From Blastobasis lacticolella (lineage: Eukaryota; Arthropoda; Insecta; Lepidoptera; Blastobasidae): DNA of 64,000 nucleotides. Both the position numbers and the translations under genes were made by a program. The first letter of the stretch is position 1, and the number at the start of each line of letters is the position of its first letter. The stretch lies in the NCBI GenBank assembly GCA_905147135.1, contig LR990056.1, positions 5,652,001-5,716,000 of the forward strand. The letters run 5' to 3'. The notes under the pieces are model-generated. The model saw only the letters and a list, made by a program, of their open reading frames with translations, did not search any database and was not told where the DNA came from. Below are positions 46,658 through 58,865 of the stretch, piece after piece.

Positions 46658-48530
46658 TGTATTTTCTTTGTATTCGTTAGACGTTAGGTTAAGTGATAAA
46701 GTAGGTATCTATGATGAGAGTTTCTGAGGTGGATTTCTACCATTTTGGTTTTGTCAAGGTTGACGTATTGGGCAATTGAAGGTCCAGTACGTAGCCATGA
46801 TTAGGCACCTATATTTAAGTTTTAGTTTCATGTTAGTTAATTGTTATTCCTTGCCTAGTAAATAAGAATTATTGTGATGAACATTAAAGAAATGTTATGT
46901 GATACTTATTTAATTTGTTTTGATTTTAGAGTACCTCGTTGGGACCATCCGAAGGAATTATAACATTGTTATACCTGTAACAAAACAAAGAGTTGGTTAA
47001 TTATGTGTGATAGACAAACGGACAGACAGATAGCGGAGGCTGAGTAATAGGGTTCCTTTTTTTAACGTTCGAGTACGAAGCCCTGAAAAGTATCAAGTAG
47101 TACAGAAAGTAGTGTCTCCTAGTATCTGAAATAAATACAATTTCATATACCTCTCTTAAACACTTTCACCGTAACTTCGTATCAAAAATATGAAGATTTT
47201 ATGGTTAGAGGACATGCAGTATTTTCATTTTTTCCACATCACACAAATTGGCGGTAAAATGTGACTTTTCCGTAATTTCAGTGAATTTAAGGCGCATTTC
47301 CGTAAAGAGTTTACTACCCAGGGCCCCGCGAGACCGGGAGAAACTTCAATTTGGCGCGCGAAATGTCCCCTAAATTAAAAAGTTGTGGCATAATTTTAGC
47401 GGTTCCAGCAAGTCTGGTAACTGAACTAATTATTATACGTACAACTCATTTAGTTATGTAGGACTAATGTAGGGCGAGAGCTAGAGTTACTACCATAGAT
47501 TAAAAATGCTTTGTTACATTTTCGAAACAACTATTTCCAACTCGCTTTCCAAACGTTTTTATTATACTGAAAATTTAACGCTAGACAAGTCAGGTATGTG
47601 TATGTATATTTGACATAAGTGGGAAGTGGGCTATATCTGTATAAAAAAATATCTTTGCGTTAATGATCCAGTTGTGCTATCGCGAACGAGGGCCCGGGGT
47701 CCGCCTTGACCATAATGCATGCAACTCATTTAATATTATGTATTTAAACAAATAATATGTATATTTTTTATTTCATTTTATTTATTGATTTATTGCTTGT
47801 GGCTCTTTTGTCCTTGCTTCACTAGGGGGCCCATTGAAAACTAGCGTCACATTGTCGTGGCATATGCTGAGTGTGGCCCCATTGCACTCTCCACATGGCA
47901 CAGGTAACGAGATTAGAGTATTTTTTTCGTTTATGTCTTTGTTTTGCTTATTTTTTTTTAGCTTTGTGAATGTGTCGCAATTTTGTGCCGTGTGTCTGAG
48001 TGGAATAAATGTTTTTACTAACTTACAAGTGCGTCGAAATATCGGGCTACATAGTCGGTGACCAAAGTATAATACCTACGCCGTACATAATATTCAGTTG
48101 TCGTTAATTTTTTAACCTTTTGACCGGCAAAGTCGGAGTCATAACCGACAACGGGAAACAGTGTCATGTACGACAATGTCGGAATATCACACGAAAATTC
48201 TAAGTATTCTATCTAAAACGCACTATTAATCATAGGTCTGCTTATTTTAAAACAAACATGATGTTTTTATTTCATCCTCCTTTTTTAAGCGTGACGGTTA
48301 AAGCAACTAAAATTCCCTTCTTTTAGACTAAAATTTAGAGGAACAAAGGTAATTAACGTAAAAACTGTAAAAAAGTCCATAAATTAGTGGTAAATATATT
48401 ATGAAAACTCGGATAATAACTTGTCGGATAATGTTTATTAAAACATTATCTTCATTACAACCGCTATGGTCTCGCATTTAAACGCAAATTTTACATAAAC
48501 AATTTTGTACGAGCTGAGGAAATACGTAAA
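46658..48530. other. Gap between the two MADF-BESS genes
   Basis: Contains the likely 3' UTR of the first gene to about 47150. A dispersed repeat at 47659-47713 carries GAGGGCCCGGGGTCCG, matching 27799-27852. A fragment at 48028-48052 (GTGCGTCGAAATATCGGGC) is shared with the inverted-repeat element at 63744. No further gene is seen. Confidence 0.5.
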
Positions 48531-48726
48531 GCGGGCGACGTTGCCAAACCGCTCTCCGAAGTCAAGGCGCGACTTTGCCGGCGTTCGGTTGCGCGTCACA
48601 ACTGCGACCGCGTCTGCGAGCGACGAGCGTTGCGACGATAGACGCAGCGATCGGAGCAAAGAGACCGCACGCTAGCGATGCGATCCGCGAAATCGCAGAA
48701 CTCACTCAACTCTCGAGTCTTTATAA
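48531..48726 (+). promoter_or_regulatory. CpG promoter patch of the second MADF-BESS gene with paired GTTGCC motif
   Basis: GCGACGTTGCC at 48535-48545 is an exact reverse complement of the recurrent 11-mer. GCGACTTTGCC at 48569-48579 is a one-mismatch copy 34 bp on. The CpG-rich segment continues to about 48690 and the start codon follows at 48727. Its position directly upstream of a supported gene makes this the best evidence that the motif belongs to promoters. Confidence 0.5.
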
Positions 48727-49534
48727 ATGGATCTCAACACAGGATATGGAATGGAGTACACTCTGGATATGTTGATGTTCATAGGCGAAGTGAAAAAGTA
48801 TCCTGAGGTATGGGATATAAGAAATGAAAGCTGCAGGGATAGGTATAAAAAGCAGCTGGCGTGGACGCAAATCGCGGAGAATTTGATACCAGAATTCGGT
48901 GATATGTCCGAGACAGAGAAGGCGGAAGTGCGTAAGTATATTTTTATTGTCAGAATATTGTTGGTTCATTTGTGATAACTTTTATTCGAACCAAGAAAAC
49001 CCTACTTGGAAATTTATGGCATGGTGTTTCCTATCTTTCCTAGACAAAAAGCTGTACCACAAATGGCGTAATGTCCGAGACACCTACGTGCGTTACAGCA
49101 AGAAGAACATAGGCGAGCGCTACGCCCACGCCAAGCTGCTCTCCTTCCTGAACACGGCATACAAATTCGAGTCGGACTGCAACGAGCAGGAGAAACCAGA
49201 AAGTCGAGTCGACATCCGCTTCGACAGTACGTGTCCAAGCGACGACGAAGTGCCATCTATATCGTCAGTAGAGAGAGAGACCTCAAATAAAAGGGCTAGA
49301 GTCAAAAACGAACCTATTGAGTATGTCGACACGCAAACAGCGGCAATCAGCAATACCGCGTTCTACGAAGACGAAGACAGGTCATTTTTCAATTCAATGT
49401 TACCGGCAGTGAGAAATTTCGACATGGATCAAAAACTAGAGTTCCGCAGTGAAGTCATAAATTTAATAAAAAGAATTAGGAAGGGTGAGCCCAATAACAA
49501 TTTGCTCAATCCGATTTCAAGTGATTCGTTCTGA
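48727..49534 (+). CDS. MADF-BESS domain protein (Adf-1-like transcription regulator), 2 exons, 231 aa
   Basis: Exons 48727-48931 and 49044-49534 join in frame (205+491 nt, 232 codons with stop) across a 112-nt intron with donor C|GTAAGT, acceptor TTTCCTAG and phase 1. A TAA lies immediately upstream in frame, fixing the start. Residues about 15-110 are the MADF DNA-binding domain: FIGEVKKYPEVWD, the LAWTQIAENL helix, HKWRNVRDTY, and LSFLNTAYKF. A linker of acidic and Ser/Thr-rich sequence with a basic NKRARVK patch (150-156, possible nuclear signal) precedes a C-terminal BESS motif, about 178-214 (EDRSFFNSMLPAVRNF..). The MADF intron falls at the same codon and phase as in the gene at 43472, showing shared ancestry. 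Predicted to be nuclear, a regulator of unknown targets. The 3' end is uncertain; ATTAAA at 49783 is a candidate. Confidence 0.88.
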
Positions 49535-50369
49535 TCCTGTTATTGCTTTAAGTTGGACGCTACTCGAGTTTAAGACATAATTATAATTGTGTAGGTACTA
49601 TTGACCATTTTATTTATAGTTTTACAAATGTCTAAGTCTTTGCTTATAAAATTTTTGACTACTATAATCCGTTATTTTATGAAAAAGTGATTGAAATTAT
49701 GTAAAGTACTAATTGCAATTTGACGGATCGTCAAAAACCACGAATCGCATTTTTTTGTCATTGACGAATTATATGTGATAGAATTAAATAGGATATGAAC
49801 TAAGAGAGTTGCGAGTCCGTTTATGAAATCGTTGGAAATTTGGATGGTCGGTAGGTAATTCAAGGTAATTCTGATAGAGTTCTGACAATATAAGGATATC
49901 TTCAAGAGACGATTGGTTTCATTTAAACCAGGTAGGTACTTACAATAACTACACATACCCTTATCGAATATAAAATATAAAAAGTATAGGCTTAAACCCG
50001 GGGCCCCCCTTTACCACCTTTAAAACAGGCAGGCAAAAGTATGATAATGCGCTGTGTGTTCTTTGTAAATCTGCAACAGACTTTTAAATACAATAATAAA
50101 AGGCCAAGCGTAGAAACTATTCAATACAACGGCTTTCCGTCGCACCTAAATGAAACAGATGCGCTAGCTGCAACCACCGAAAGGGTTAACTCGACCGACC
50201 TACTCCACTTGAAAACAACGACCGAGTTTATAAAGAAAGATATTACCTATCTTTCTTCATAAACGCGGTGACGCATTACTGCGAATACCGAGTGACCACC
50301 TACAGCAACAAGTCATAATAATAACGCGTCAGTCCGTTTTCTCGTTACAATCTATCTAAATAAAGCAGC
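49535..50369. other. 3' flank of the second MADF-BESS gene, non-coding
   Basis: AT-rich sequence. A short hairpin (AGAAAGATA..TATCTTTCT) lies near 50237-50259. No exon is seen. Confidence 0.4.
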
Positions 50370-50450
50370 GGGCTGGCAACGCCGCCGGGGAAAGTAACGG
50401 AGCGGCAACGTCGCGATCGATAGAGCGCCGAGCGCGGGCCGGCTGACCCT
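50370..50450 (+). promoter_or_regulatory. Paired GGCAAC motif cluster
   Basis: GGCAACGCCGC at 50375-50385 (one mismatch) and CGGAGCGGCAACGTCGC at 50398-50414 (full consensus) lie 29 bp apart in a GC-rich island about 0.8 kb downstream of the second MADF-BESS stop codon. No gene start is evident after it. Confidence 0.45.
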
Positions 50451-53400
50451 TCCGTACCTAGTATGCCGTACCTACATCACCTACCTATATGCAGCGCCAG
50501 TCACCGGATCGCTCGATGCGATGTTATTGTGAGGCAAACACGTGCATTTGCACTTCTTACTTACCCATTATGTTATGTATGAGTCTTCGGCTGCATTGCG
50601 TATTTAACATCTATGGTTATGTAGTCGAGTCGCTGTTTCAAGTTCATGCTTTTAACGAGACTGACTACCTTTAAGACTTACTTTACGATCCGTAATGTTC
50701 TGACAACTTACTCACTCTTTACTGGATGCAAAAGTACAACTCACCTCACAACTAAAATGAGTACCTACTATGTAAAGTACCTATGTGGAAAGTATACCAA
50801 GCATTCTTTTTTGCCAAGCTAGGTGCTTACTGACATAAATATAGAAGTATTGAGTTGTAGGAGGGACAGAGTTGGTGAGACTCACTGTGACACCAGTTTG
50901 GTGCCATGGAATTGCCGGTGAGCGCAGCCCTTTAGCAGACCTGCTATCGCAGCTCATGGAAGACGAAAATATCACGATCCTAAGCATTCAGGTACCGATA
51001 TTTTAGGAACGATATGTAGAATTAACATTTATTGAAGGAAAGTTTGGCTGACAGACAGATGAACGAATTTTTTTTTGAGTTGTAGTGTTGGGCAATTTCC
51101 TTTCAACCCGATATTCGGATATTTCACAAACACAAACCGTCCTAAAGCCTTTATGAAACGGAAAGCAGCGAACATTGGGCGCCTGACAACTTCAATATAC
51201 CACCTCGGCACTCCTCTACATATAAAGCCAATCGCCAATTCGATCAATCCAAACAAATCCTCCTCCACTTTGCTCGGTCTTCAGTAGCCTCGAACCACAT
51301 CGAATTTCGGGATAAATTATAGCCTATGCTATAAGCTGTATTGCTGCCAAATTTAATTAAATCCGCCTTAGAAACTTTCGCATTTATAATACTTGAAGGA
51401 TTTGTAAGCTCGGAACCCTCATGGCAGGAGTCCTACCCTATCTTGCCCGGATTTTCCGCATCATCAATAGGCCATATCAGTCCACTGCTGGACTTGAGTT
51501 GAGCCTCCCCATCGTTATTCCTTGTCCACTGTACCTTAATTCATTTGTCCACAAACATTACAGCAACGACACCACATTTATAATGGTCATAAAACATCTT
51601 TGTTTGCTTCAGTGAACTGAACGCGCCAAAAGCCGACTGACATGACTCATACCGTGAGAAGTGTGGACGCACGCATGATCATCGCGTGACTCCAACCAAT
51701 AACATCGGGCATGATGTCTTAGCCAAACTATTTATTTTTCTGCGACTTTGACGACGGACGAAGTTTTTCGTAAACAATTCCGATGACAGTTGTTAAACCG
51801 ATAAAGTAAATATTCGTAAATAGATGAGTGCTTATATTACGTTTGAGACAAATACCGAGTTCGAAAGCCAAAGCGAAGCTATAACTACCGCCCATAACGT
51901 TTAATATAATGCTAGTAACTGCAACTGCGGTCAACTGTCGTGACTCGTGACTAAGATGGCGGAACATGCATACTGATATTTTAACTTTCAAGTAGAATCA
52001 CAGCCACACTCCTTGGCGGCAGAAATAGACGAACCGTTGATATTGTGGTGTGGTACTGGTTCTGACAGAAATACCCACCATTGGTAATACAGTGGGTGGC
52101 AGTATGGAGGCATAACCGTGTCTCAAAATGGCTGCTATTTTAAAGTTAATGGCGCGAGTAATTCGTAACGCGTCTTTATGGCGTTGTACGCTGCCGGTAA
52201 CGAGACTAATTTGGCTTCTATGCTGTATGTCTGAGTCTATTATGTTTAGTAAAAAATAAAAAGTTTATTAAACGAAGTTATTTTTTTAGGACAAAAATTG
52301 TTATCAAAATGTATAGTCTAACTAAATATATCTAAACTTCTGGATTATAAATATGTATTTAACAAGATTGGTTTAAATAAAGTGACCCGTACTAGAGAGA
52401 GACAGGTACTCTGTCTCTAAGATCGTCGTCCCATCGATATGTTTATAAAGGCTCTATTTTTTTATGTACATTATCTTTTTTATGTCATGTCCACAGTATA
52501 CTAAAAAAGAGGTAGGTACTGGCTGGTCTGGCGGAATAAGAAGTTACCACTTTTATTTTTTTTATCTTTACAATACAAAATACGATAATCGTTTCATGTT
52601 GTTCACAGCGTATGTCCTGTTCATTATGCCAACGTCATTCAAACAGGCCTGCTCAATTCACATTTCCCTGTCATCAGTGCAATAAATTAGAAACAACGTT
52701 GTCTTATCGATTGTGCTATTCATTTCAGTGATCATTTTAAACGCTTAATTGCAATGACGGAATTATACATAACAAATGCTAATATGAATTTACATGACTC
52801 GGGGGAAAGGTAGCATCGATATAAAAATGTAGATATAGGTAAATATAGGGCAATATCGATTTCTAGTCATGAACAACCCATTTCTAGTCATGAACCCGCA
52901 CATCACACGAAAATACCATGAATGAAGAATACGCAATAATTGGGTACCTATTTCAGATACAGATAATAAAATTATATTTAGCTGAATGCCTGGCCGCCTT
53001 TTCGAATCGTAGGCAGATGTCTAGGATATTTTTAGGCATAAGATTTTTTATAGAACAATCGTTCTTCTGGCTGACTATACCATTTATCTATAAATTGAAG
53101 TAGGCGGACATAAGCTCTCCTTTCGGATCCACAGCAAAATGGCTGGCTTGTAAAAATGTCCCATGACTTTTTAAGTTTTATAGCTATACTTACTAAACGT
53201 GAATTAATGATTACTGTCCATCATGTTCGGCTGGTTTTTACCACAGAATATAATGGTAGTGGTGCAATGCGGCTTGTCCGATATAAGCGTGGAATGAGGG
53301 CGATATTTATGGCCTTTCTCCACGCCAAGAGCGCCAATTCGTCGGCTTCCGCTCACTCGGAACATTTTCCACATGATGCATTTGCTATGTTATATAAATA
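50451..53400. other. Non-coding stretch with minor repeats
   Basis: A LINE-tail-like block (CAGTCCACTGCTGGACTTGAG, in part) lies near 51479-51510. A 20-bp tandem pair, TTTCTAGTCATGAAC, repeats at 52860 and 52880. No exon is recognised. Confidence 0.4.
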
Positions 53401-53429
53401 AGTACGCAATCATCTGCATCCAACCACGA

Positions 53430-53600
53430 CAGCCCTCTGCAGGACTGGAACTCCCTTCACATTAGTGATTATTGAGTTTCCTCTAATCTCCACGCTCTCC
53501 GGTTTGGAGATAGCAGTATTGCAAAATCAATAGAAAACGCTGCTGCCCATTGTCTTGTCCATTTCCAGGCCCTAGCATGGCCCTAGCTAGATGATCTGCT
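53430..53600 (-). repeat. Degraded RTE-like LINE 3' end, minus strand
   Basis: Read on the plus strand, TAATCTCCACGCTCTCCGG, TTTGGAGATAGCAGTATTG and GCTGCCCATTGTC are decayed versions of the words at 7976-8095. Confidence 0.4.
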
Positions 53601-55429
53601 TCTAAATTATTAGTCAATTAATAAGACTAGTAGTTGGATCATTGTAATGTTGTAAATATATGCCGGTTGTTGGTTTGCTGAATCTTGACCTTGAAACATC
53701 AATAACGATGTAAGTATAGTAAATTTATTCATCTTAAGCTCTTGTCACAACTGATTCCAAAGTATGGATACTATTTCAGTAGATCAAGTAGGAAAGTCGG
53801 TGAATGAGTCCTCCTCGGCTCAGGATTGACGGCTGGATAATGACATTTACCTGTGATGTGACAGGAGGCTGGGTACTTACACTACCTTTGCCTTCCGCAA
53901 CAAAAAAAGTGTGTGTTGGATGTTGCATTTTTGACGGAATCTATCTAATGAAGTTAATGACGAATGAGAATATCAAATGAAGCCGAACAATTTACAGGTT
54001 TAAAGATACGTAGGTATACTAATCTAAGCTAGGACGCCCCACTAAGAAAACAGTAAAAGCAAGAGCCACTCCTAATTCGAGTGGAAAATTGGAGTGGCTG
54101 TCATAAAAGAAAACTGCTAGCACTAAAAGGGCGATATGATAGCGAAAACGGGGGACTACGATGCGGTAGAAGGGTTTTGTGAGAGTATCGGCTTTTGAAG
54201 GGTCCAGGCTTTTAGATCAATCACTGCAATCAAGTCGAATCAAGAAACGTTAAGGTCGTTCTGGCTAGATATACCAAGGAGTTTTATTTTGCGCAAAATA
54301 ACTTTTATGAGACCAAAGATTTTTTATCTGTAGATTTATATAACAGATCCACCAGCCAGCAACATGTCGAACTCTTTATTCCCTATAAGTAGATATTTAC
54401 ATGAAAAGAGCGTATTTAGACTGGCCCAAACCATTACCCCTAACAGATACAGAAAATATGGACACTATTATAATACACTTAACTTACCACGAACATTAAG
54501 TAAATTCAGAACGACGTTCTCGAAGCAAAGGAATTCATCTTTATTACATTCAGCCAGTGGTAGTCTGACCTCGATCATCAGGTTTGCAATCACTACAAGC
54601 CGACAACAGTTTTTGTAGCACTTCAGTTCGAGCAAAAACATGCCGGCAGTTCCTAATGTTGGTGCCCACGCACACCTAATCATTCATCTATCATAAAATC
54701 AACTCAGAGTCCTGATTTATGAAGCTACGTGATGAACTGATGCAATCACGCTGGTGCCCATTAGTAGACAACCAAAGTTTGATTATGGTTTTTAGATGGG
54801 CTCTCGTGTACTAGGGTTCAGACGCTGCTTTGTAATAATCTATTTTTTTCTGTTCTGTGGTAAAAATGTTTTATTGGGCGAAAAGATGGAGCCAGTGTTT
54901 CTTTTTACCGAAATATCAAAAACATATTGGTTGTTGCTCTAAGTTTAGTGTAATGAATGATGTATGTCCATAATAAAGGTAATTCAAATATCAATAAGGT
55001 ATTTTTAGTTTCACGATATTAGTATTTATTTAAGTAATTAGCTTTACGTAATCATTAAGCGATTCAAGATTATTAAATTTTATTGTAATAAATCTTTGTT
55101 CGACCTAATAAATAACATGTCCTTCAACATATTAGAATTCAAGTTACTTCTTAAGAGGACTGAGCAAAAATATCAACGATTCGAAGATTATTTTTACAGA
55201 AACCTGTGTCACAGGTGTAGCTAAGACGGTTTTAGCGACAATTTTTACATCCAAATTAGTAACAGGTTTATTATGCCAATGTTTTATTATATTATTTACC
55301 AGCGATAACCTAGGCCAATTACGTAGCTCCTGTAAAACCACTTCAAAGAACGCCTTTTTTATCGTGGACAGATGCGCCGTTTCCTTTTACACTATATTTG
55401 CTCTATTATAGACAAGTCATTGCTTAGTG
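53601..55429. other. Non-coding stretch, no recognised feature
   Basis: AT-rich sequence with small open frames only (for example 54364-54618). No domain, splice context or repeat family is recognised. Confidence 0.4.
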
Positions 55430-55555
55430 TGGCCCAGTCGATTGAGGTTCTCTTCTTTAATGTTGAAGCCAGGCTGATTGAAATCCTCTTCTACGATGCT
55501 GAAGTCATCTTATTCAGTGCTGGGGCCAGGTCGATCAAGGTTCTCTTGTTTGACC
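55430..55555 (+). repeat. Degenerate tandem repeat (about 40-50 bp units)
   Basis: Related units begin CAGTCGATTGAGGTTCTCTT (55436), CAGGCTGATTGAAATCCTCTT (55469, in part) and CAGGTCGATCAAGGTTCTCTT (55527, in part), with GATGCTGAAG and AATGTTGAAG between. The array keeps one reading frame open through 108 codons (55372-55698), giving repeated I(E/K)(V/I)L(F/L)(F/Y) blocks. I treat it as a decayed repeat rather than a gene, because no domain or splice signal is seen. Confidence 0.4.
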
Positions 55556-55699
55556 ACCTGCTCTTACGTACGTCATCTACTCCACACCAAATTCATTTCT
55601 CATTTCTGAGAAATGAGAACAGCAATATCAAACCGTCGTTGCAGAGGCTTTACAAGGGCACAGCACACCCGTACATACTCGGCAGCTACAAGCTTTAGC

Positions 55700-56710
55700 C
55701 CGGTCTCCGGCATTGGGTCCGACTACCCGCAAAACTCGGAAATAATAGACCCTAAGCGTAACGCATAGGGCTCAAATTTGTGCCAATGAGGAATGGGTAA
55801 CCCATTCATTGGGTAAGCGGTTTGAGGGAGCGGCTTTACCGGCGATTTGTCTGGTTTTAAACAGAAAACGTAGGGTAGGGCAACTAACTAAACCTATATT
55901 GAATACCCACTCGAAAGGCTTATCGGAGCGGTGTTTACATTTTTTTATTGCTTTTATGTCGTGCCTGTCAATGGCAACTGTCTGTTACGTATCTACACGT
56001 CTTTTCTTGTTAAGGTACTGGCCGCTAACAAGGGCCACCTTATTTCGAAACTATACAATAAAAAAGTTACCTATACTAAAATACCTACATGACACAGGTA
56101 TATAAACAAAGCATGACACAATGACTAAAGAAAAATTTACTCCGTAAAATGGACTGGCCCTTTGTTTATGGTTTCTATGGCGATGACAGGACATGAGCGT
56201 GCCGATTCGCCATATTATGTTCCATGATGACAGGGAATTCTAGTTCTTATGTTGGTTCTTTTTGAGCACATCTGTCGGCCTTTTATGTACCAAAAGCTCC
56301 CCCATTCCCCCAGGCAGGGCCGATTTCCAGAATGACATGACATTAGGCACATAATATCAACTATAATGTACCATTCAAAGAGTTTATACAAAACTCTTTG
56401 GTACTTTTTCATTTAATTCAAAACAGTAGCTATAATATTTTTTGAAATTTATATTATAGAATCAACAGTAGGTAGGTACTTGTAATTCTCTGACGGTATC
56501 ATCAAAGCACGAAAATAAAAATAATAAATTCTCGGCCCTTAACCCTTATATTATTACTTACATCTAAGAAATCTCGTGTTATATAAACATGGCTTATTTC
56601 TCTAGCTTAGGTATCCTTTTATTTATAACATCCTGGTTTGCATAACAAGGTAAGCTTGATTTTCAAGCACGTTATTTGATGTAGACCTAGTAACTTAGTA
56701 GTAGTGGTTA
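55700..56710. other. Non-coding stretch
   Basis: A TAACCCATTCATTGGGTAA palindrome (about 55798-55816) lies near the start. Otherwise nothing recognised. Confidence 0.35.
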
Positions 56711-56802
56711 GTAGTTGTGCCTGTTGTGTCATTTATAATTGTGTTTTTACCTGTATGTTTTACTGTGTACAATAAATAGTTAAATAAATAAATAAATAAC
56801 TT
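56711..56802 (+). repeat. Retroposon-like 3' tail ending in (AAAT)n
   Basis: GTGCCTGTTGTGTC, ACTGTGTACAATAAATAG and an (AAAT)n run give a polyadenylation signal followed by simple repeat, the usual end of an insect LINE. The body is missing. Confidence 0.4.
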
Positions 56803-57119
56803 ATTTGTTAATTTTTTTAAGCCATCTAAAATGCAGAAATAAATTTTCGAACATTTTGGTCACAGGAAGAGTTATTAACTTAGCCTATGTTTAGAAAGTA
56901 ACCCTTAACTTCTCGTAGCAGTGATTCCTACCTCATATGTATACCGATTTTATAGGTACAGAATTTCTCGCTACCTTACAAGGACAAGGATGTGTAAGCG
57001 TAAACGTAGTAACATTGTACGTATAGCATTTTAGGTAGAGCCCGCCAGCCTCGTACGTCTCTTTACGTCCTACCCACATAAATTTCGGAGTTGCCCGATA
57101 ACCTGTGTGGTGTGGTGTG

Positions 57120-57260
57120 TAGCGCATCGATCGCAGCGTTGCCGCTCCGCTCGGGTCGGCAGCGCGACGTTGCCACTCCGCTGGGTCCTATTATTATTTA
57201 TTTTTATTATGCGCCGCGCGCCGGCCGCCGCGCCGCAGCGCTCCTTGCGTCACCGTGCAT
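57120..57260 (-). promoter_or_regulatory. Paired CGTTGCC motif cluster
   Basis: GTTGCC at 57138-57143 and 57169-57174, exactly 31 bp apart. The second is the exact GCGACGTTGCC (57164-57174). Read on the minus strand, the sites are CGGAGCGGCAACG and CGGAGTGGCAACGTCGC. The GC-rich island continues to 57260. No gene is recognised next to it. Confidence 0.5.
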
Positions 57261-58739
57261 TGCCCGAGCTCTGAAACTATTGTTTTTGTGACAAGGACTG
57301 TCATTAATAACGCCGTCAACCTTCAATATGTCAACGAATGTCACTCGTCGTTTTGTCAGTACCTACAGACAGAAGTGGAGTTGGTAGATTTTGCCTACAC
57401 CGAGTGGGCCATTGTATTTATATCCAGTTTTGGAGCGTTTTAGCTCGTGTAAATTTACCTACACTCATAGAATATTATACAATAATATGTCGATGCCTAC
57501 ACTGCACTACTTATTAATGACTCACGTAGTATAACAAATCACACACACAATAAAGTTATTTGCGTGTTATTATCATCTACTTATCTAATTAACTATCTAG
57601 TTTTTATCAGATAAAACCTACCTAGGTACTTATAATACCTTAGTAAAACCGACTACTATACGAACTCTACCTTCGTACAATTTCCAGGCAAGTAAGTGAA
57701 AAAAAAACTGCAAACTGCATTCAATGAAAACAACATTCGAAATCGTGAAATGAAAATACATCCACGTTCAATGTCACTCCATTTTGGGAGTCCACTCGGC
57801 CAATTAAGCACGAAATCAAAATTAACGAAACCAGTTCCGAGCTGGAGTCTAATTGGTGTTGGAAATCGGGACCGTTATGAAGTGTAGCTATATGTTATGT
57901 ATTTACAATCTTTTTTTTTAATTATAGTTGGAGGAAAACGAGCAAGCAGCTTATCTAATAGTAAGTGATGCCCGACAACGACATCTGTAACACCAGGTTG
58001 TCAGTTTGTCTATCTGCCTATGCATATATCACACAAAACCAGCTAAACTGATTTTGTTAGGGTTTTCAGTTTGATTGAGTAAAACCAGAGATACAGTTTG
58101 ACCTCTCCGTAGTAAAAAGGTAATTTAAAATTGTAAGGTAAAAGCTAATAAAACAATTTCGCGGGCAAAAGCTAGTTATTACTAAAGTTACCTACTAATT
58201 AATAATTATTTTTTCCATTACTGAGTACTTACTTAACTATACTTTAAGGTAAGGTTCGGGCCCCTAATAAGGCCCGTTCCGAACAAGGCCCACCTGTAAA
58301 ATTTTATTCATACTGCTATTTAAATCGGTATATTTGCGCGGTCCTTGAGAAGAAAATTGCAATACTGCCGAAATGGCCCCCTTGTTGGATAAAAATTAAT
58401 GTTAATAAGTGTGTTAAAGTATAAACAGTTAAGACAATATTTATCTATAGGTGGTGATTAGGTGGAATTAGGCCTTTAGACGCCCGTACCATAGTCCTAG
58501 AGGAAAATATACGTGGTTGGTACTCAAGTTATTTGTCCGTTACATTATATATAGTTAGGTTCGATTATAAGATGGAATGTTTCGACTTTTAACAATGGCT
58601 GTGTGTGGTCAATACTCAACTCCAGCCACGCAATAAACTCGAAACAAGTATGCCAAGAATATCAAGCAATACTGCGTTTACGCCAACTTATACAATTCGT
58701 ATTGCCAAAACAAGTTCGAAATTCGAATATTCGTGGATC
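57261..58739. other. Non-coding stretch with one repeat fragment
   Basis: 57907-57995 is a diverged CACCTGATGG-family piece (poly-T, then CTTATCTAATAGTAAGTGATG, in part). The remainder is AT-rich without recognised genes. Confidence 0.35.
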
Positions 58740-58865
58740 GTGGCGTGCACGGCGTGGCAACGGGGCGCTCCCAGTCCGCACCGCACGGGACGGCAACGTC
58801 GCGCCTCGCAGCGCCATTTCGCGACTCTGGAGATCAGCTGGTGTTCGGGGAGTGAGTGGGTAATA
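58740..58865 (+). promoter_or_regulatory. Paired GGCAAC motif cluster
   Basis: GGCAAC at 58756-58761 and exact GGCAACGTCGC at 58792-58802, 36 bp apart, in a CpG-rich patch followed by CAGCGCCATTTCGCG. Overlapping open frames (58603-58863 and 58605-59042) cross it but show no domain. This is the last motif cluster in the window. Confidence 0.45.
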
